The notes under the pieces are model-generated. The model did not search any database, was not told where the DNA came from, and saw nothing but the letters and a program-made list of their open reading frames with translations. From assembly GCF_013377535.1 (NCBI RefSeq), contig NZ_JABCJE010000006.1, positions 1-64,000 of the forward strand: a DNA stretch of 64,000 bases, read 5' to 3'. Positions 43,545 through 52,328 of the stretch are shown here, in pieces. A program made the position numbers and the translations under genes. Numbering within the stretch: position 1 is the first letter of the stretch; every line of letters begins with the position of its first letter. The stretch comes from Donghicola mangrovi (lineage in GTDB: Bacteria; Pseudomonadota; Alphaproteobacteria; Rhodobacterales; Rhodobacteraceae).

Positions 43545-44606
43545 TCACAGGCGCTGCTCGGACACGCGGTCGAACAGGTGAACATTCGCGGGGTCGATGG
43601 CAAAGTGGACCTCGGCGTTCGGGGCCGCTTTGAACCGGTCTTTTACCATGGCGTCGATGAAGTCGCTGCCATGTTTCGCAAAGACCTGGGTTTCCGATCC
43701 GGTCGGCTCGACCACAACCACGCGCAGGGGCACCCCGTGATCGGCGATCGAGATATGCTCGGGGCGGATGCCATAGGTGACCTTGGTGCCATCGGGCACC
43801 GAAGTGTGGGGCAGGGGCAGCATCAAGCCGCTGTCCGAGCGGAACTGGCGCAGTCCGCCCTCGGTCACGATGGTGCCGTGGATGAAATTCATCGAGGGAG
43901 AGCCGATGAACCCCGCCACAAAGACGTTTGCAGGGTTGTCATACAAATCAAGCGGCGCACCGATCTGTTCGACCCGTCCGTCCCGCATCACGACGATTTT
44001 GTCGGCCATGGTCATGGCCTCGATCTGGTCGTGGGTCACGTAGACGATGGTGGTGCCAAGGCGCTGGTGCAGTTCCTTGATCTCGACCCGCATGGTGACG
44101 CGCAGTTTCGCGTCGAGGTTCGACAGCGGTTCGTCGAACAAGAAGACCTGCGGATCGCGGACGATAGCGCGGCCCATGGCGACGCGCTGGCGTTGGCCGC
44201 CGGATAACTCCTTGGGGTAGCGTTTGAGGTACTTGGTCAGATCCAGAATATCGGCGGCGCCGCGCACTTTCTGATCAATCTCGTCCTGCGGCCGTTTCGC
44301 CATTTTCAGCGGGAAGCCGATGTTGTCGTAGACCGTTTTGTGGGGATACAGAGCGTAGCTCTGGAACACCATCGCGATGTCCCGTTCCTTGGGCGGGACG
44401 TTATTTACCACGCGCTTACCGATGGAAATGGTGCCGTCGCTGATCTCTTCCAGACCTGCCAACATCCGCAGCAGGGTGGATTTGCCGCAACCCGAAGGGC
44501 CGACCAGAACCACGAACTCGCCGTCGTTGATGTCCACGTTCACGCCGTGCATCACCTGAAGCGAGCCGTAGCGCTTGATCACGTTGTCGATTTTTACCTG
44601 AGCCAT
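43545..44606 (-). CDS. ABC transporter ATPase for polyol/sugar uptake
   Basis: A 353-residue ATPase of the MalK/UgpC/SmoK type. Walker [11 protein letters not shown]-loop '[14 protein letters not shown]', signature LSGGQ, Walker B '[15 protein letters not shown]' and the switch '[15 protein letters not shown]' are followed by the C-terminal OB-fold regulatory domain (from about 235). Only one ATPase gene is in the operon, so it forms the homodimer driving the two permeases. Its distance from the permease genes (separated by a dehydrogenase gene) is unusual but is seen in smo-type operons. Confidence 0.93.
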   Translation of the reverse strand: MAQVKIDNVIKRYGSLQVMHGVNVDINDGEFVVLVGPSGCGKSTLLRMLAGLEEISDGTISIGKRVVNNVPPKERDIAMVFQSYALYPHKTVYDNIGFPLKMAKRPQDEIDQKVRGAADILDLTKYLKRYPKELSGGQRQRVAMGRAIVRDPQVFLFDEPLSNLDAKLRVTMRVEIKELHQRLGTTIVYVTHDQIEAMTMADKIVVMRDGRVEQIGAPLDLYDNPANVFVAGFIGSPSMNFIHGTIVTEGGLRQFRSDSGLMLPLPHTSVPDGTKVTYGIRPEHISIADHGVPLRVVVVEPTGSETQVFAKHGSDFIDAMVKDRFKAAPNAEVHFAIDPANVHLFDRVSEQRL

Positions 44607-44618
44607 TGGGGTCGTTCC

Positions 44619-45671
44619 TTATTGCGGCAGTTCGATCTGCATCTTCACGTCGGCCACAGGGGCGGACGCGGCGATCTCGAAGGCGCGCACAGAGTCGTTG
44701 AATTCGAAATTGCGGGTGATCAGCGGTTTCACGTCGATGGCCCCGCTGGCCAGCATCCCCACGCAGCGCGGGAAGACATGGGCGTAGCGAAAGATATTCT
44801 CGACCCGCGCTTCGCGGACCATTGCCGCGCCCGCGTCATAGGCGATGGGATCGGCCTGTCCGCCGATGAAGACCACGCAGCCACCGGGGGCCAGCGGCTG
44901 GAACACGCCAGCTGCGGCTTTGGGCGCGCCGGTGGCCTCGAACACGATGTCTGCGCCCCAGTTTTCGGTCGCAGCCATGACGGTGGCGGTCAGGTCGTCT
45001 TTGCCCGCGTGGACGGGGGTGATAGCGGGGGACAGGCTGGCAGCGATCTCTAGTTTTTTCTCTGCCAGATCGGTCACGAAGACCCGCGCGCAGCCTGCGG
45101 CCAGCGCCGACAGGGCTGTGACCAAGCCGATCGGGCCAGCGCCCAAAACCACCGCCACATCACCCGGTTTGACCCGCGCTTTGGTGGCCGCGTGGACGCC
45201 CACTGCGAGCGGTTCGACCATCGCGCCCTCGGCAAAGCTGACGTTATCGGGCAGCTTGAAAGTGAAATCGGCCGGATGCACGCAGGTCGGGCGCAGGACG
45301 CCGTGAACGGGGGGCGTTGCCCAGAAGCGGACGGCGGGGTCGATGTTGTACATCCCCAGACGCGCGGCCTTGGAGGTGGGGTCGGGGATGCCCGGCTCCA
45401 TACAGACGCGGTCGCCAATCGCCAGATGCTGCACGTCAGAGCCAACCTCGATCACTGTGCCTGCCGCCTCATGGCCAAGGATCATGGGTTCGGTGACCTC
45501 GAACGGGCCGACTTTGCCGTGGGTGTAGTAGTGCACGTCCGATCCGCAGATGCCGACGGTGTGCAGCTTGATCCGGACATCGCGGGGGCCAAGAGTTTCC
45601 TCGGCCTTCGAGATTTCGGGGAAATCGCGCAAGGACAGCTCCAGCTTGCGCTCCATCACGAGTGACTTCAT
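44619..45671 (-). CDS. Zinc-dependent polyol dehydrogenase, xylitol 2-dehydrogenase-like
   Basis: A 350-residue medium-chain sorbitol/xylitol-type dehydrogenase (PF08240 and PF00107). Zinc-site text '[18 protein letters not shown]' and '[10 protein letters not shown]' matches xylitol dehydrogenases. The cofactor motif '[20 protein letters not shown]' and the following '[10 protein letters not shown]' suggest NAD. The structural-zinc cysteine lobe is missing ('[17 protein letters not shown]'), usual for many xylitol dehydrogenases. It should oxidise xylitol to D-xylulose, but members of this family also act on D-altritol (giving D-tagatose), sorbitol or arabitol. It lies in the polyol operon next to the ATPase and 5 bases from the small membrane protein gene. 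Confidence 0.85.
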   Translation of the reverse strand: MKSLVMERKLELSLRDFPEISKAEETLGPRDVRIKLHTVGICGSDVHYYTHGKVGPFEVTEPMILGHEAAGTVIEVGSDVQHLAIGDRVCMEPGIPDPTSKAARLGMYNIDPAVRFWATPPVHGVLRPTCVHPADFTFKLPDNVSFAEGAMVEPLAVGVHAATKARVKPGDVAVVLGAGPIGLVTALSALAAGCARVFVTDLAEKKLEIAASLSPAITPVHAGKDDLTATVMAATENWGADIVFEATGAPKAAAGVFQPLAPGGCVVFIGGQADPIAYDAGAAMVREARVENIFRYAHVFPRCVGMLASGAIDVKPLITRNFEFNDSVRAFEIAASAPVADVKMQIELPQ

Positions 45672-45675
45672 GGAA

Positions 45676-45927
45676 TTAGCCTTTCGAAATGATCAGCACG
45701 GCCAAGGCCAGCGCGATTGCGTTTGAAATCCAGATGCTCAGGCCCATCGGCTCGATGAACCGGAACCACAGCAGCGAAAGTGCGACCCAGATGACGACCG
45801 AGATGAACAGGCGGTCGAACCAGTTGGTCTCGATCGGCAGGAAGCCGGCTTTGGAGGAGGACACCGCAGGGGTGTCCTCTTCTTCGTGGTGGGCCGAGGA
45901 CAAGGGCGTGTTATCGTGATTGCTCAT
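45676..45927 (-). CDS. Small membrane protein of the polyol ABC operon
   Basis: An 83-residue protein with a hydrophilic N-terminal third ('[19 protein letters not shown]') and two hydrophobic helices ('[20 protein letters not shown]' and '[19 protein letters not shown]'). It sits with 4-base gaps between the permease and dehydrogenase genes. Similar tiny membrane proteins occur in other polyol ABC operons of Alphaproteobacteria, where they are thought to be accessory parts of the importer. I do not recognise a defined family, and the role is inference. Confidence 0.75.
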   Translation of the reverse strand: MSNHDNTPLSSAHHEEEDTPAVSSSKAGFLPIETNWFDRLFISVVIWVALSLLWFRFIEPMGLSIWISNAIALALAVLIISKG

Positions 45928-45931
45928 GGGG

Positions 45932-46768
45932 TTAGCCTTTCACTGCGCCAAAGGTCAGGCCCGCCACGATGTGCTTTTGCACAAGGCCAAAGACGATCAG
46001 GGCCGGGATCAGGGTAAAGACCGAAATGGTCGCCATGATGCCCCACTCGGTGCCCGTGGTGGTGACGTATTCCGACAGGCCTGTCGTCAAGGTGCGGGCG
46101 TTAAAGTTCGTCAAAGTCGCGGCCAGCAGGTATTCGTTCCACGCAAACACCCAAGTCAGGATCAGCGTGACGGCAAGACCGGGGCGGCAGAGGGGGAAGA
46201 CGATCTCGGTGATGACTTTCCAGCTCGAGGCACCGTCCACATAGGCGGCTTCGTCCAGTTCCTTGGGGATGCCGTCCAGCGTGGGGCGCAGGGTCCAGAT
46301 CGCGAAGGGCAGGTTGAAGGTGCAGTAGACCAAAATCATGCCGATCCGCGTGTCCAAGAGGCGAAAATCACCGACCGCGTAGACTTGGGTCATCAAGAGG
46401 AACAGGGGCAGCAGGAATACGGCGGGCGGGGCCATCCGGTTGGTGATGGTCCAGAAAAACAGGCTTTCCTTACCGGCCATTTTGAACCGCGACAGGGCAT
46501 AGCAGGCAAAGAACCCGAGGATGGTACACAGCAGCGCGTTGCCCGTGGAGATCACCAGCGAGTTCACCATGTAGCTGCGCAGCAGGCGATCGCCCCAGAC
46601 CTTGGCGTAGTTGCCCCAATAGGGGTCCGACAGGATCACATCAGGGGTCGAGAACAGCTGCACCGCCGGTTTCACCGAGATGACAAACAGCCAGTAAATC
46701 GGGAACAGGGTCAGAAAGCTGACAAGGCTCCAGAAGACGATGGCAATGATCGGATTGTTCTTTTTCAT
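45932..46768 (-). CDS. ABC permease, MalG type, for polyol uptake
   Basis: A 278-residue permease with six membrane helices. The cytoplasmic EAA loop reads 'ELDEAAYVDGASSWKVITEIVFPLCRP' in order, in the place where the ATPase docks. It is the second permease of the importer (short N-terminus like MalG), 5 bases downstream of its partner and 4 bases before the small membrane protein gene. Substrate is set by the binding protein at 47773; family wording fits sorbitol, mannitol or xylitol transporters. Confidence 0.92.
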   Translation of the reverse strand: MKKNNPIIAIVFWSLVSFLTLFPIYWLFVISVKPAVQLFSTPDVILSDPYWGNYAKVWGDRLLRSYMVNSLVISTGNALLCTILGFFACYALSRFKMAGKESLFFWTITNRMAPPAVFLLPLFLLMTQVYAVGDFRLLDTRIGMILVYCTFNLPFAIWTLRPTLDGIPKELDEAAYVDGASSWKVITEIVFPLCRPGLAVTLILTWVFAWNEYLLAATLTNFNARTLTTGLSEYVTTTGTEWGIMATISVFTLIPALIVFGLVQKHIVAGLTFGAVKG

Positions 46769-46773
46769 CGCGC

Positions 46774-47649
46774 TCAGTCCTTCTTGTTACGGGGGGCCAG
46801 CATGGTGACATAGAGCAGCCAGCACGCGACGATGGTGAGGTAGAGGACGATGACCGAGATCGTTGATCCGTAGCCGTAGTTCGTCTTGGGGAAGACCTCT
46901 TTGAAGATATGCACGCCCACAAAACGGGTGGCCGATCCGGGGCCACCACCGGTGAGCATCCAGACCTCGTCCACGGTGCGCAGGGCGTCCATCAGGCGGA
47001 TAAAGACGGTGGCCACAACGGCGGGGGCGATCATCGGCACGGTGATGTGAAAGAAGATCTGGCGTTTGTTCGCGCCGTCGATCTGGGCTTGCTCGAACGG
47101 ATCAGGGGGCAGGGACACCAGCGCGGCAATCAGGGTCAGGGTGACCAGCGGGGTCCAGTGCCAGATGTCCATGATGATGATCGTGGTGAACGCGGCCACG
47201 GGCGAGGTCCCGATGTTCACGGTGATCCCGAACCATTCGTTCAGGTAATGGGGGATGATCCCGATGGACGGCGTCATCATCAGCTTCCAGACCGAGCCCA
47301 CGATGATCGGGGCCATGATCAGGGGCAGGGTGTGAATGGTGCGGAAAATGGCCTTGCCGGGGAATTCCTTCATAAAGGCTTGGGCGAGGATATAGCCCAC
47401 GACCAGCTCGGAAATCACCGCGAACAGGACGAACAGTACCGTCACGCCGACCGAGTTCAGAAACTCTGCGTCAAAGACGATTTTGCGGAAGTTGTCCGCC
47501 CCGTTGAAGATCATGTGGGGGTCAGCGGCGAACGGGTTCCATTGGTGGAACGACACGTAAACCACGTAAATAAAGGGCAAAACGCCGAAGAAGAACAGAA
47601 TGGCCAGCGTCGGCGCCAGCAAAATCCATCCCAGTCTGTTGGATTGCAT
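46774..47649 (-). CDS. ABC permease, MalF type, for polyol uptake
   Basis: A 291-residue permease with six helices and the EAA-like loop 'LPPDPFEQAQIDGANKRQIFFH' before 'ITVPMIAP'. The opening 'NRLGWILLAPTLAILFFFGVLPF' is the usual first helix of this family. ATG at 47649 was chosen because GGGAG lies 7 bases upstream; a Met two codons earlier is too close to it. It forms the translocation channel with the permease at 45932. It begins about 120 bases after the binding-protein gene, the usual spacing where the first gene is expressed more strongly. Confidence 0.9.
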   Translation of the reverse strand: MQSNRLGWILLAPTLAILFFFGVLPFIYVVYVSFHQWNPFAADPHMIFNGADNFRKIVFDAEFLNSVGVTVLFVLFAVISELVVGYILAQAFMKEFPGKAIFRTIHTLPLIMAPIIVGSVWKLMMTPSIGIIPHYLNEWFGITVNIGTSPVAAFTTIIIMDIWHWTPLVTLTLIAALVSLPPDPFEQAQIDGANKRQIFFHITVPMIAPAVVATVFIRLMDALRTVDEVWMLTGGGPGSATRFVGVHIFKEVFPKTNYGYGSTISVIVLYLTIVACWLLYVTMLAPRNKKD

Positions 47650-47772
47650 CGTCATGCTCCCTGTAATGTTCGATGCGCGAAAATGCTCCGGCGCGCAGCT
47701 GCGCCGGTCAAAGGGGGCCGCCACCCCATAGGGGAAGGTGACGGCCCTTGGGCTCGCGATTGGGAGGATCGC

Positions 47773-49206
47773 TTACTTGCGGTAGCCCAGTTCGGTCAGG
47801 GTCGCTTCGGCGATCTCGGCCATCTGGTCCAGACCGTCGCTGACGCTGACGTCACCGGTCAGGATCTTGTAGAAGGTCGGGGCCACGGCCTCGCGCAGCT
47901 GCGCGTGGAACGGATAGGCGGGCGCGCCAGCGAACAGGTAACCCTTGTCCTTCAGCATGTCGTAGTAGCCGCCAAGCTCCTTGTTCATGTCCTGAACCTT
48001 GGGGTCGTCATAGGTCGCGGTATTGGTCACGCGCGGCGCTGCAACGGCCCAATCGGGCTGGACTTCGTTCTGACCGATGTATTCCAGGAACAGGGCTGCC
48101 GCCTCTTTGTTCTTGGAGGTCGAGGGCAGGCCGAACGCGCCGCCGTCATAGTAGCCGATATAGCCCTCGCCCGCTTCGGCTTCGGCCAGAACACCGTCGG
48201 ACAGCGGGGGCAGGGCGACGCCCACTTTGCCCACGACCAGCGATTTCTCGGGGTCCGAGGCGATCCAGCCCGCGTTTTCACCATACACCAGACCCTGCGC
48301 CGCACGGCCCGCGCCAAAGGTGGTGCCGACCTCGGTCCAGGTGGACTGGTTCGATTCAGGCGGCGCGTACTGGCGCAGGTCCAGCCACCACTGAAGCGCC
48401 TCTTTGGCAGTGTCCGAGTTCATCTCGCCGCCGTTCGCAACCGATGCGGCGTAGTTGTTGTCGGCCTTGATGCCCCAGTTGTAGATGCCAAAAGTCGGCG
48501 CGATGGTTTCGACGTATTCGTACCACGATGCGGGGTGTCCGGTGTGGCCCTGAACGGTCGCGCCCCACAACTGAAGGTTGTTTTTCTGTCCGTAATCGTA
48601 GAAGAACTTGGCGATCTCGGTGTACTCTTCGTGGGTGGTCGCCGGGGTCAGATCACGGCCGGTGGACTCTTTGAAAGCGGCCTGAATATCGGGGTCCCCG
48701 AACAGGTCGGTGCGGTAGAGATAAATCTTGATAAAGGCTTCCATCGGGATGCCATAGAGGTGCCCGTTCGACCCTTTGAAGTAGTCCGCGAAGGTGGTGA
48801 AATTGCCTTCGTCATAGGTGGGGGCCTTCAGCTCGGGGTGGTCCGCCAGTAGCTGGGTGGTGTCGGTCAAGAAGTCCCGTGCCAGATACGAATAGATGAT
48901 ATCCTGTTCGATATACACCATGTCGTAAATACCTGTTCCGGCTTCCATATCTTTGATCGCCTTGTCGAACATCTGGTCCCACGAGGTGGTCTCGATATCG
49001 ACGCGAATACCGGTCAGTTCTTCGAACTGGGGCGCCAGAACTTCGCGGATATAGAGCGACGGCGGCGACGATTCCGTCACGCCGCGCAGGGTCACGCCCT
49101 GATAGGGGGCGGCGGCCTCTTTCCAGAATGCATCATCGGCGTTCGCCATGCCTGCCGCAAAGGACAGAGCCAGCGCGGACGCGGCAAGCTTGAATACGGT
49201 GTTCAT
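47773..49206 (-). CDS. Periplasmic polyol/sugar-binding protein of the ABC importer
   Basis: A 477-residue cluster B (family 1) solute-binding protein with signal peptide '[19 protein letters not shown]', cleaved near ANADDA. The remaining part has '[20 protein letters not shown]' and the sequence '[18 protein letters not shown]' near the front, and '[24 protein letters not shown]' near the end, both typical of sugar-alcohol binding proteins. Somewhat longer than the usual 430 residues. GGAGG precedes the ATG at 49206. First gene of the minus-strand polyol operon, controlled from the SorC intergenic region. The exact polyol is not readable from sequence. Confidence 0.9.
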   Translation of the reverse strand: MNTVFKLAASALALSFAAGMANADDAFWKEAAAPYQGVTLRGVTESSPPSLYIREVLAPQFEELTGIRVDIETTSWDQMFDKAIKDMEAGTGIYDMVYIEQDIIYSYLARDFLTDTTQLLADHPELKAPTYDEGNFTTFADYFKGSNGHLYGIPMEAFIKIYLYRTDLFGDPDIQAAFKESTGRDLTPATTHEEYTEIAKFFYDYGQKNNLQLWGATVQGHTGHPASWYEYVETIAPTFGIYNWGIKADNNYAASVANGGEMNSDTAKEALQWWLDLRQYAPPESNQSTWTEVGTTFGAGRAAQGLVYGENAGWIASDPEKSLVVGKVGVALPPLSDGVLAEAEAGEGYIGYYDGGAFGLPSTSKNKEAAALFLEYIGQNEVQPDWAVAAPRVTNTATYDDPKVQDMNKELGGYYDMLKDKGYLFAGAPAYPFHAQLREAVAPTFYKILTGDVSVSDGLDQMAEIAEATLTELGYRK

Positions 49207-49286
49207 GATTTTCCTCCCTTGGAATTCGGGCTTCCAGCGCGCCCCAAGCACACCAATGCGTTGAGTCGCCCTGCCTCCCCGCCGCA

Positions 49287-49315
49287 ATTCATGCATTTGT
49301 AAACTGATTCATGCA
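49287..49315. promoter_or_regulatory. Direct repeats, candidate SorC-family operator
   Basis: ATTCATGCA is repeated at 49287-49295 and 49307-49315, exactly 20 bases apart, about two helical turns. It lies upstream of the binding-protein gene in the divergent intergenic region, where a tetrameric SorC regulator should bind. Confidence 0.5.
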
Positions 49316-49344
49316 AGTGTTAAAATTTCAAATGTTGGGATTGC

Positions 49345-49363
49345 CATACATATGTTTTGTATG
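49345..49363. promoter_or_regulatory. Inverted repeat near the sorC-family gene
   Basis: CATAC (49345-49349) and GTATG (49359-49363) flank ATATGTTTT. The site is about 60 bases before the regulator start and could be a second operator or part of its promoter. Short arms make this tentative. Confidence 0.35.
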
Positions 49364-49423
49364 TCATCGTGTGCTTCGATGCAGTAAGCGGCAACGCACC
49401 GCATCAAGGAGGAAAGTCGAACC

Positions 49424-50407
49424 ATGGCACGCGAGCTGATCGAGGACAGCGAAGCCTTCATCACGGAGGTTTGCTGGCACTACTACGTGAACGAGATGAC
49501 CCAGGCCGAAGTCGCGCGCCTGATGGATGTCACCCGTTTGCGGGTAAATCAGGCGATCCAGCGGGCGCGTCAGTTGGGCATGGTTAAGATCCAGATCGAG
49601 TCCCCCTTCACCACGCGGATCGAGATGCAGGAAAGCCTGAAAAGCACCCTTGGCATCGACCGCGCGGTGGTCACGCCCGCGAACCGCGATGCCTATGATT
49701 ACCACCAGCCTACGGGGGCGGCGCTGGCCGCTCTGCTGACGGAACGCCTGCGGGCGGGGGGCTGGTCGTCGTTCGGAGTGTCGTGGGGCTTGACCTTGGA
49801 TGCGGCGATTGCCCGTCTGACCAAGCAGAACCACCCCGATCTCGAGGTCGTCTCGATCCTCGGGGGGACGGCGCAGGGATCGTCGTTCAATTCATTCGGG
49901 ATCGCGTCGGGGTTCGCGCGGGCTTTGGGCGCGCATTATTCGATCCTGACCGCCCCGATTTACCTGTCCGAGGGGCTGGACCGCGATCTGTTCCTGTCCC
50001 AGTTCGCCCTGCGCGAACATTTCCAGAAGTTCGATAATCTGGATGCGGTGCTGCTGACCTGTTCGAACGTGTCGAACAAGTCGTTCCTCGTCAGCCACGG
50101 GCTGCCAAACGAACTGACCCCCGCCAGCCTGATCGAACAGGGCGCCATTGGCGACGTTCTGGGGCAGTTCCTGGATAAGGACGGCAACTCCGTATCCAAG
50201 GCTGTCGATGACCGTGCGGTGGGCATGCTGCTGGAAAAGGTCCAGCGCGTGCCCGAGAAAATCATGGCCGCCGCTGGCCCTCACAAAGTTGAAATCATCC
50301 GTGCGGCCTGCAAGCGCGGGCTGGTGGATACCTTGGTCACCGACGATGTGACCGCCGAATTACTGATGTCTGCAGAATTATCTGACGCACCACCGACCGC
50401 CAAATAG
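49424..50407 (+). CDS. SorC/DeoR-type sugar-binding transcription regulator
   Basis: A 327-residue SorC-family regulator. The N-terminal helix-turn-helix reads 'YVNEMTQAEVARLMDVTRLR' then 'NQAIQRARQLGMVKI'; the remaining part is the sugar-phosphate-isomerase-like effector domain ('GVSWGLTLDAAIARL', 'VVSILGGTAQ', 'TDDVTAELL'). SorC proteins control polyol operons (for example smoC in Rhodobacter) and bind a sugar or sugar phosphate. It stands between the two arms of the island, with its own arm (epimerase, kinase, PF08013, three SDRs) downstream and the transport arm divergent. Confidence 0.9.
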   Translation: MARELIEDSEAFITEVCWHYYVNEMTQAEVARLMDVTRLRVNQAIQRARQLGMVKIQIESPFTTRIEMQESLKSTLGIDRAVVTPANRDAYDYHQPTGAALAALLTERLRAGGWSSFGVSWGLTLDAAIARLTKQNHPDLEVVSILGGTAQGSSFNSFGIASGFARALGAHYSILTAPIYLSEGLDRDLFLSQFALREHFQKFDNLDAVLLTCSNVSNKSFLVSHGLPNELTPASLIEQGAIGDVLGQFLDKDGNSVSKAVDDRAVGMLLEKVQRVPEKIMAAAGPHKVEIIRAACKRGLVDTLVTDDVTAELLMSAELSDAPPTAK

Positions 50408-50432
50408 CGGTCGTTTCGGGAGGAAAACTGGA

Positions 50433-51317
50433 ATGAAACGCCTTGGAATACACTCCTTCGTCTGGACGGGAGGCCAGACGCAAGAGGGTCTCGAGATGGC
50501 GCTCGAGAAATCGGCCGAGCATGGTTATCGCTGCATCGAGTTCGCCTATCTGCGCCCCGAACTGTTCGATCTGGACCGGCTGGCCAAGAAGAGCCAGGAA
50601 TTGGACGTACAGATCGGCGTGACCATGGGTCTGCCCTTGGACAAGGACGTCTCGTCCGAGGACCCCGATGCCGTCGCCGCAGGCAAGGCCATGCTGGCCG
50701 ATGCCGTGCGTGCTGTTCGTGACGTGGGCGGCGATAAACTGGGGGGCATCCTCTATTCCGCGCATACCAAGTATAACCGTCAGCCCACCACGGATGGTTG
50801 GAAGAACTCTGTCCAAGCGATCGCCGAGACGGCTGAAATCGCGCAGACCGCTGGCGTTGATCTGGTGCTGGAACTGGTGAACCGCTTTGAAACCAACCTG
50901 CTGAACACCACCGCGCAGGGGCTGAAGTTCATCGCTGAAACCGGCAATGACCACGTTCGCCTGCACATGGACACCTTCCACATGCAGATGGAGGAGGCCA
51001 ACTTGGCCGCCGCGATCCGTATGGCGGGGGACAAGATCGGCTACTTCCACATCGGGGAATCCAATCGAGGTTACCTCGGCGATGGCACGATCGACTGGGA
51101 TCCGGTCTTCGATGCGCTAGTCGAGATCGGCTACAACCGCGACGTGGTGTTCGAAAGCTTCTCGACCGCGATCGTGGACGAAGGGCTGTCGCTGGCCTGC
51201 GCCATCTGGCGCGACACATGGACTGAAAATGACCCTTTGGCCGCCCACGCCAAGCAGTTCATCGAACTGAAATGGGCCGAGGCCGAACGCCGCCGCGCCA
51301 CCAACATCCGCGCCTGA
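50433..51317 (+). CDS. Ketose 3-epimerase (D-tagatose 3-epimerase-like)
   Basis: A 294-residue TIM-barrel protein of the sugar phosphate isomerase/epimerase family. The metal ligands of ketose 3-epimerases are in place: Glu in 'LVLELVNRFETNLLN', Asp in 'LHMDTFHM', His in 'YFHIGESNRG' (with its Glu and Arg) and Glu in 'VVFESFS'. Such enzymes exchange C3 of free ketoses (tagatose/sorbose, fructose/psicose, ribulose/xylulose). It begins 26 bases after the regulator gene, with GGGAGG just upstream, so it is the first enzyme of the plus-strand arm. Which ketose is used is not decided by sequence. Confidence 0.87.
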   Translation: MKRLGIHSFVWTGGQTQEGLEMALEKSAEHGYRCIEFAYLRPELFDLDRLAKKSQELDVQIGVTMGLPLDKDVSSEDPDAVAAGKAMLADAVRAVRDVGGDKLGGILYSAHTKYNRQPTTDGWKNSVQAIAETAEIAQTAGVDLVLELVNRFETNLLNTTAQGLKFIAETGNDHVRLHMDTFHMQMEEANLAAAIRMAGDKIGYFHIGESNRGYLGDGTIDWDPVFDALVEIGYNRDVVFESFSTAIVDEGLSLACAIWRDTWTENDPLAAHAKQFIELKWAEAERRRATNIRA

Positions 51318-51335
51318 TCCGCAGGACCATCCGAC

Positions 51336-52328
51336 ATGACTGACCAAACCAACCTAGCGCCCGACGCGCTGGGACCGACCCTTTGCATCGGCGAGATACT
51401 GGCCGAGATCGTGGCAACCACCACCGGAGAGGGGTTCTTGGACCCCGTTCCGATGGTGGGGCCGTATCCTAGTGGCGCACCCGCGATTTTTATCGATCAG
51501 GCGGGACGCATCGGGGGATCGGCCGCCATGGTGGGGTCCGTGGGCAATGACGACTTCGGTCGCGTGAACATCGCGCGGCTGGAACGGGACGGCGTTGACG
51601 TGAGTGGCATTCGCACGGACTCGGTCTTGCCCACGGGCACCGCCTTTGTCCGCTATCGCCCTGATGGGGCGCGGGATTTTGTTTTCAACATGTGGACCTC
51701 GGCGGCGGGGGCTTTGGGCTGGACGGAGGACGTTCAGGCGGTCTGCGCCCGAGCGGGCCACCTGCACGTCATGGGCACTTTGCTGGGGCATCAGTCGATC
51801 TGGGAAATCACCGAACGCGCCGCAACGATGATCAAGGCGCGCGGCGGCACGATTTCCCTGGACCCCAACATGCGCAAGGAACTGCGCGGGGATGGCGAAA
51901 CCGGCCGCCGGTTCGCGCAGATGGTGGGGATGGCGGACCTGCTGCTGCCCTCGGGGGATGAACTCTATCTGGCGGCTGATTTGACCACGGATGCTAGAGA
52001 AGAGGACGCGTTGGAACGCCTATTCCATTTTGGCGTCAAAGAGGTGGCAATCAAACGCGGGGCGCAGGGATCAACCTGCGCACTGCCCAATGGGGCCCGC
52101 ACCCACGCGCCTGCCTTTGCGGTCACGGAAATCGACCCGACCGGTGCGGGCGACTGCTTTGGAGGGGCCTATGTGGCGTGCCGCCGCCTCGGGATGCCGC
52201 CCGAACAAGCGCTGACCTATGCCAACGCCGCAGGGGCGCGGAACGTCACCTTCCGTGGCCCGATGGAGGGCGCAGGCACCCGCACCGAACTGGACCAATT
52301 CATTTCAGAAACAAAGCGATTGACCTGA
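51336..52328 (+). CDS. PfkB-family ketose kinase, possible D-tagatose kinase
   Basis: A 330-residue ribokinase-family kinase. 'GRIGGSAAMVGSVGNDDFG' gives the sugar-binding GG, and 'EIDPTGAGDCFGGAYV' the anion hole and catalytic Asp. It lies directly before the PF08013 gene, overlapping it by one base (TGATG). In Agrobacterium a PF00294 kinase with exactly this neighbour phosphorylates D-tagatose to D-tagatose 6-phosphate. Fructokinase or ketogluconate kinase activity is also possible. Confidence 0.85.
   Translation: MTDQTNLAPDALGPTLCIGEILAEIVATTTGEGFLDPVPMVGPYPSGAPAIFIDQAGRIGGSAAMVGSVGNDDFGRVNIARLERDGVDVSGIRTDSVLPTGTAFVRYRPDGARDFVFNMWTSAAGALGWTEDVQAVCARAGHLHVMGTLLGHQSIWEITERAATMIKARGGTISLDPNMRKELRGDGETGRRFAQMVGMADLLLPSGDELYLAADLTTDAREEDALERLFHFGVKEVAIKRGAQGSTCALPNGARTHAPAFAVTEIDPTGAGDCFGGAYVACRRLGMPPEQALTYANAAGARNVTFRGPMEGAGTRTELDQFISETKRLT

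Noticed and set aside
46909-48852. 647-codon plus-strand frame across two ABC transporter genes
   Set aside because: Antisense shadow of the permease and binding-protein genes, with His/Gln/Gly/Asp-rich nonsense composition.
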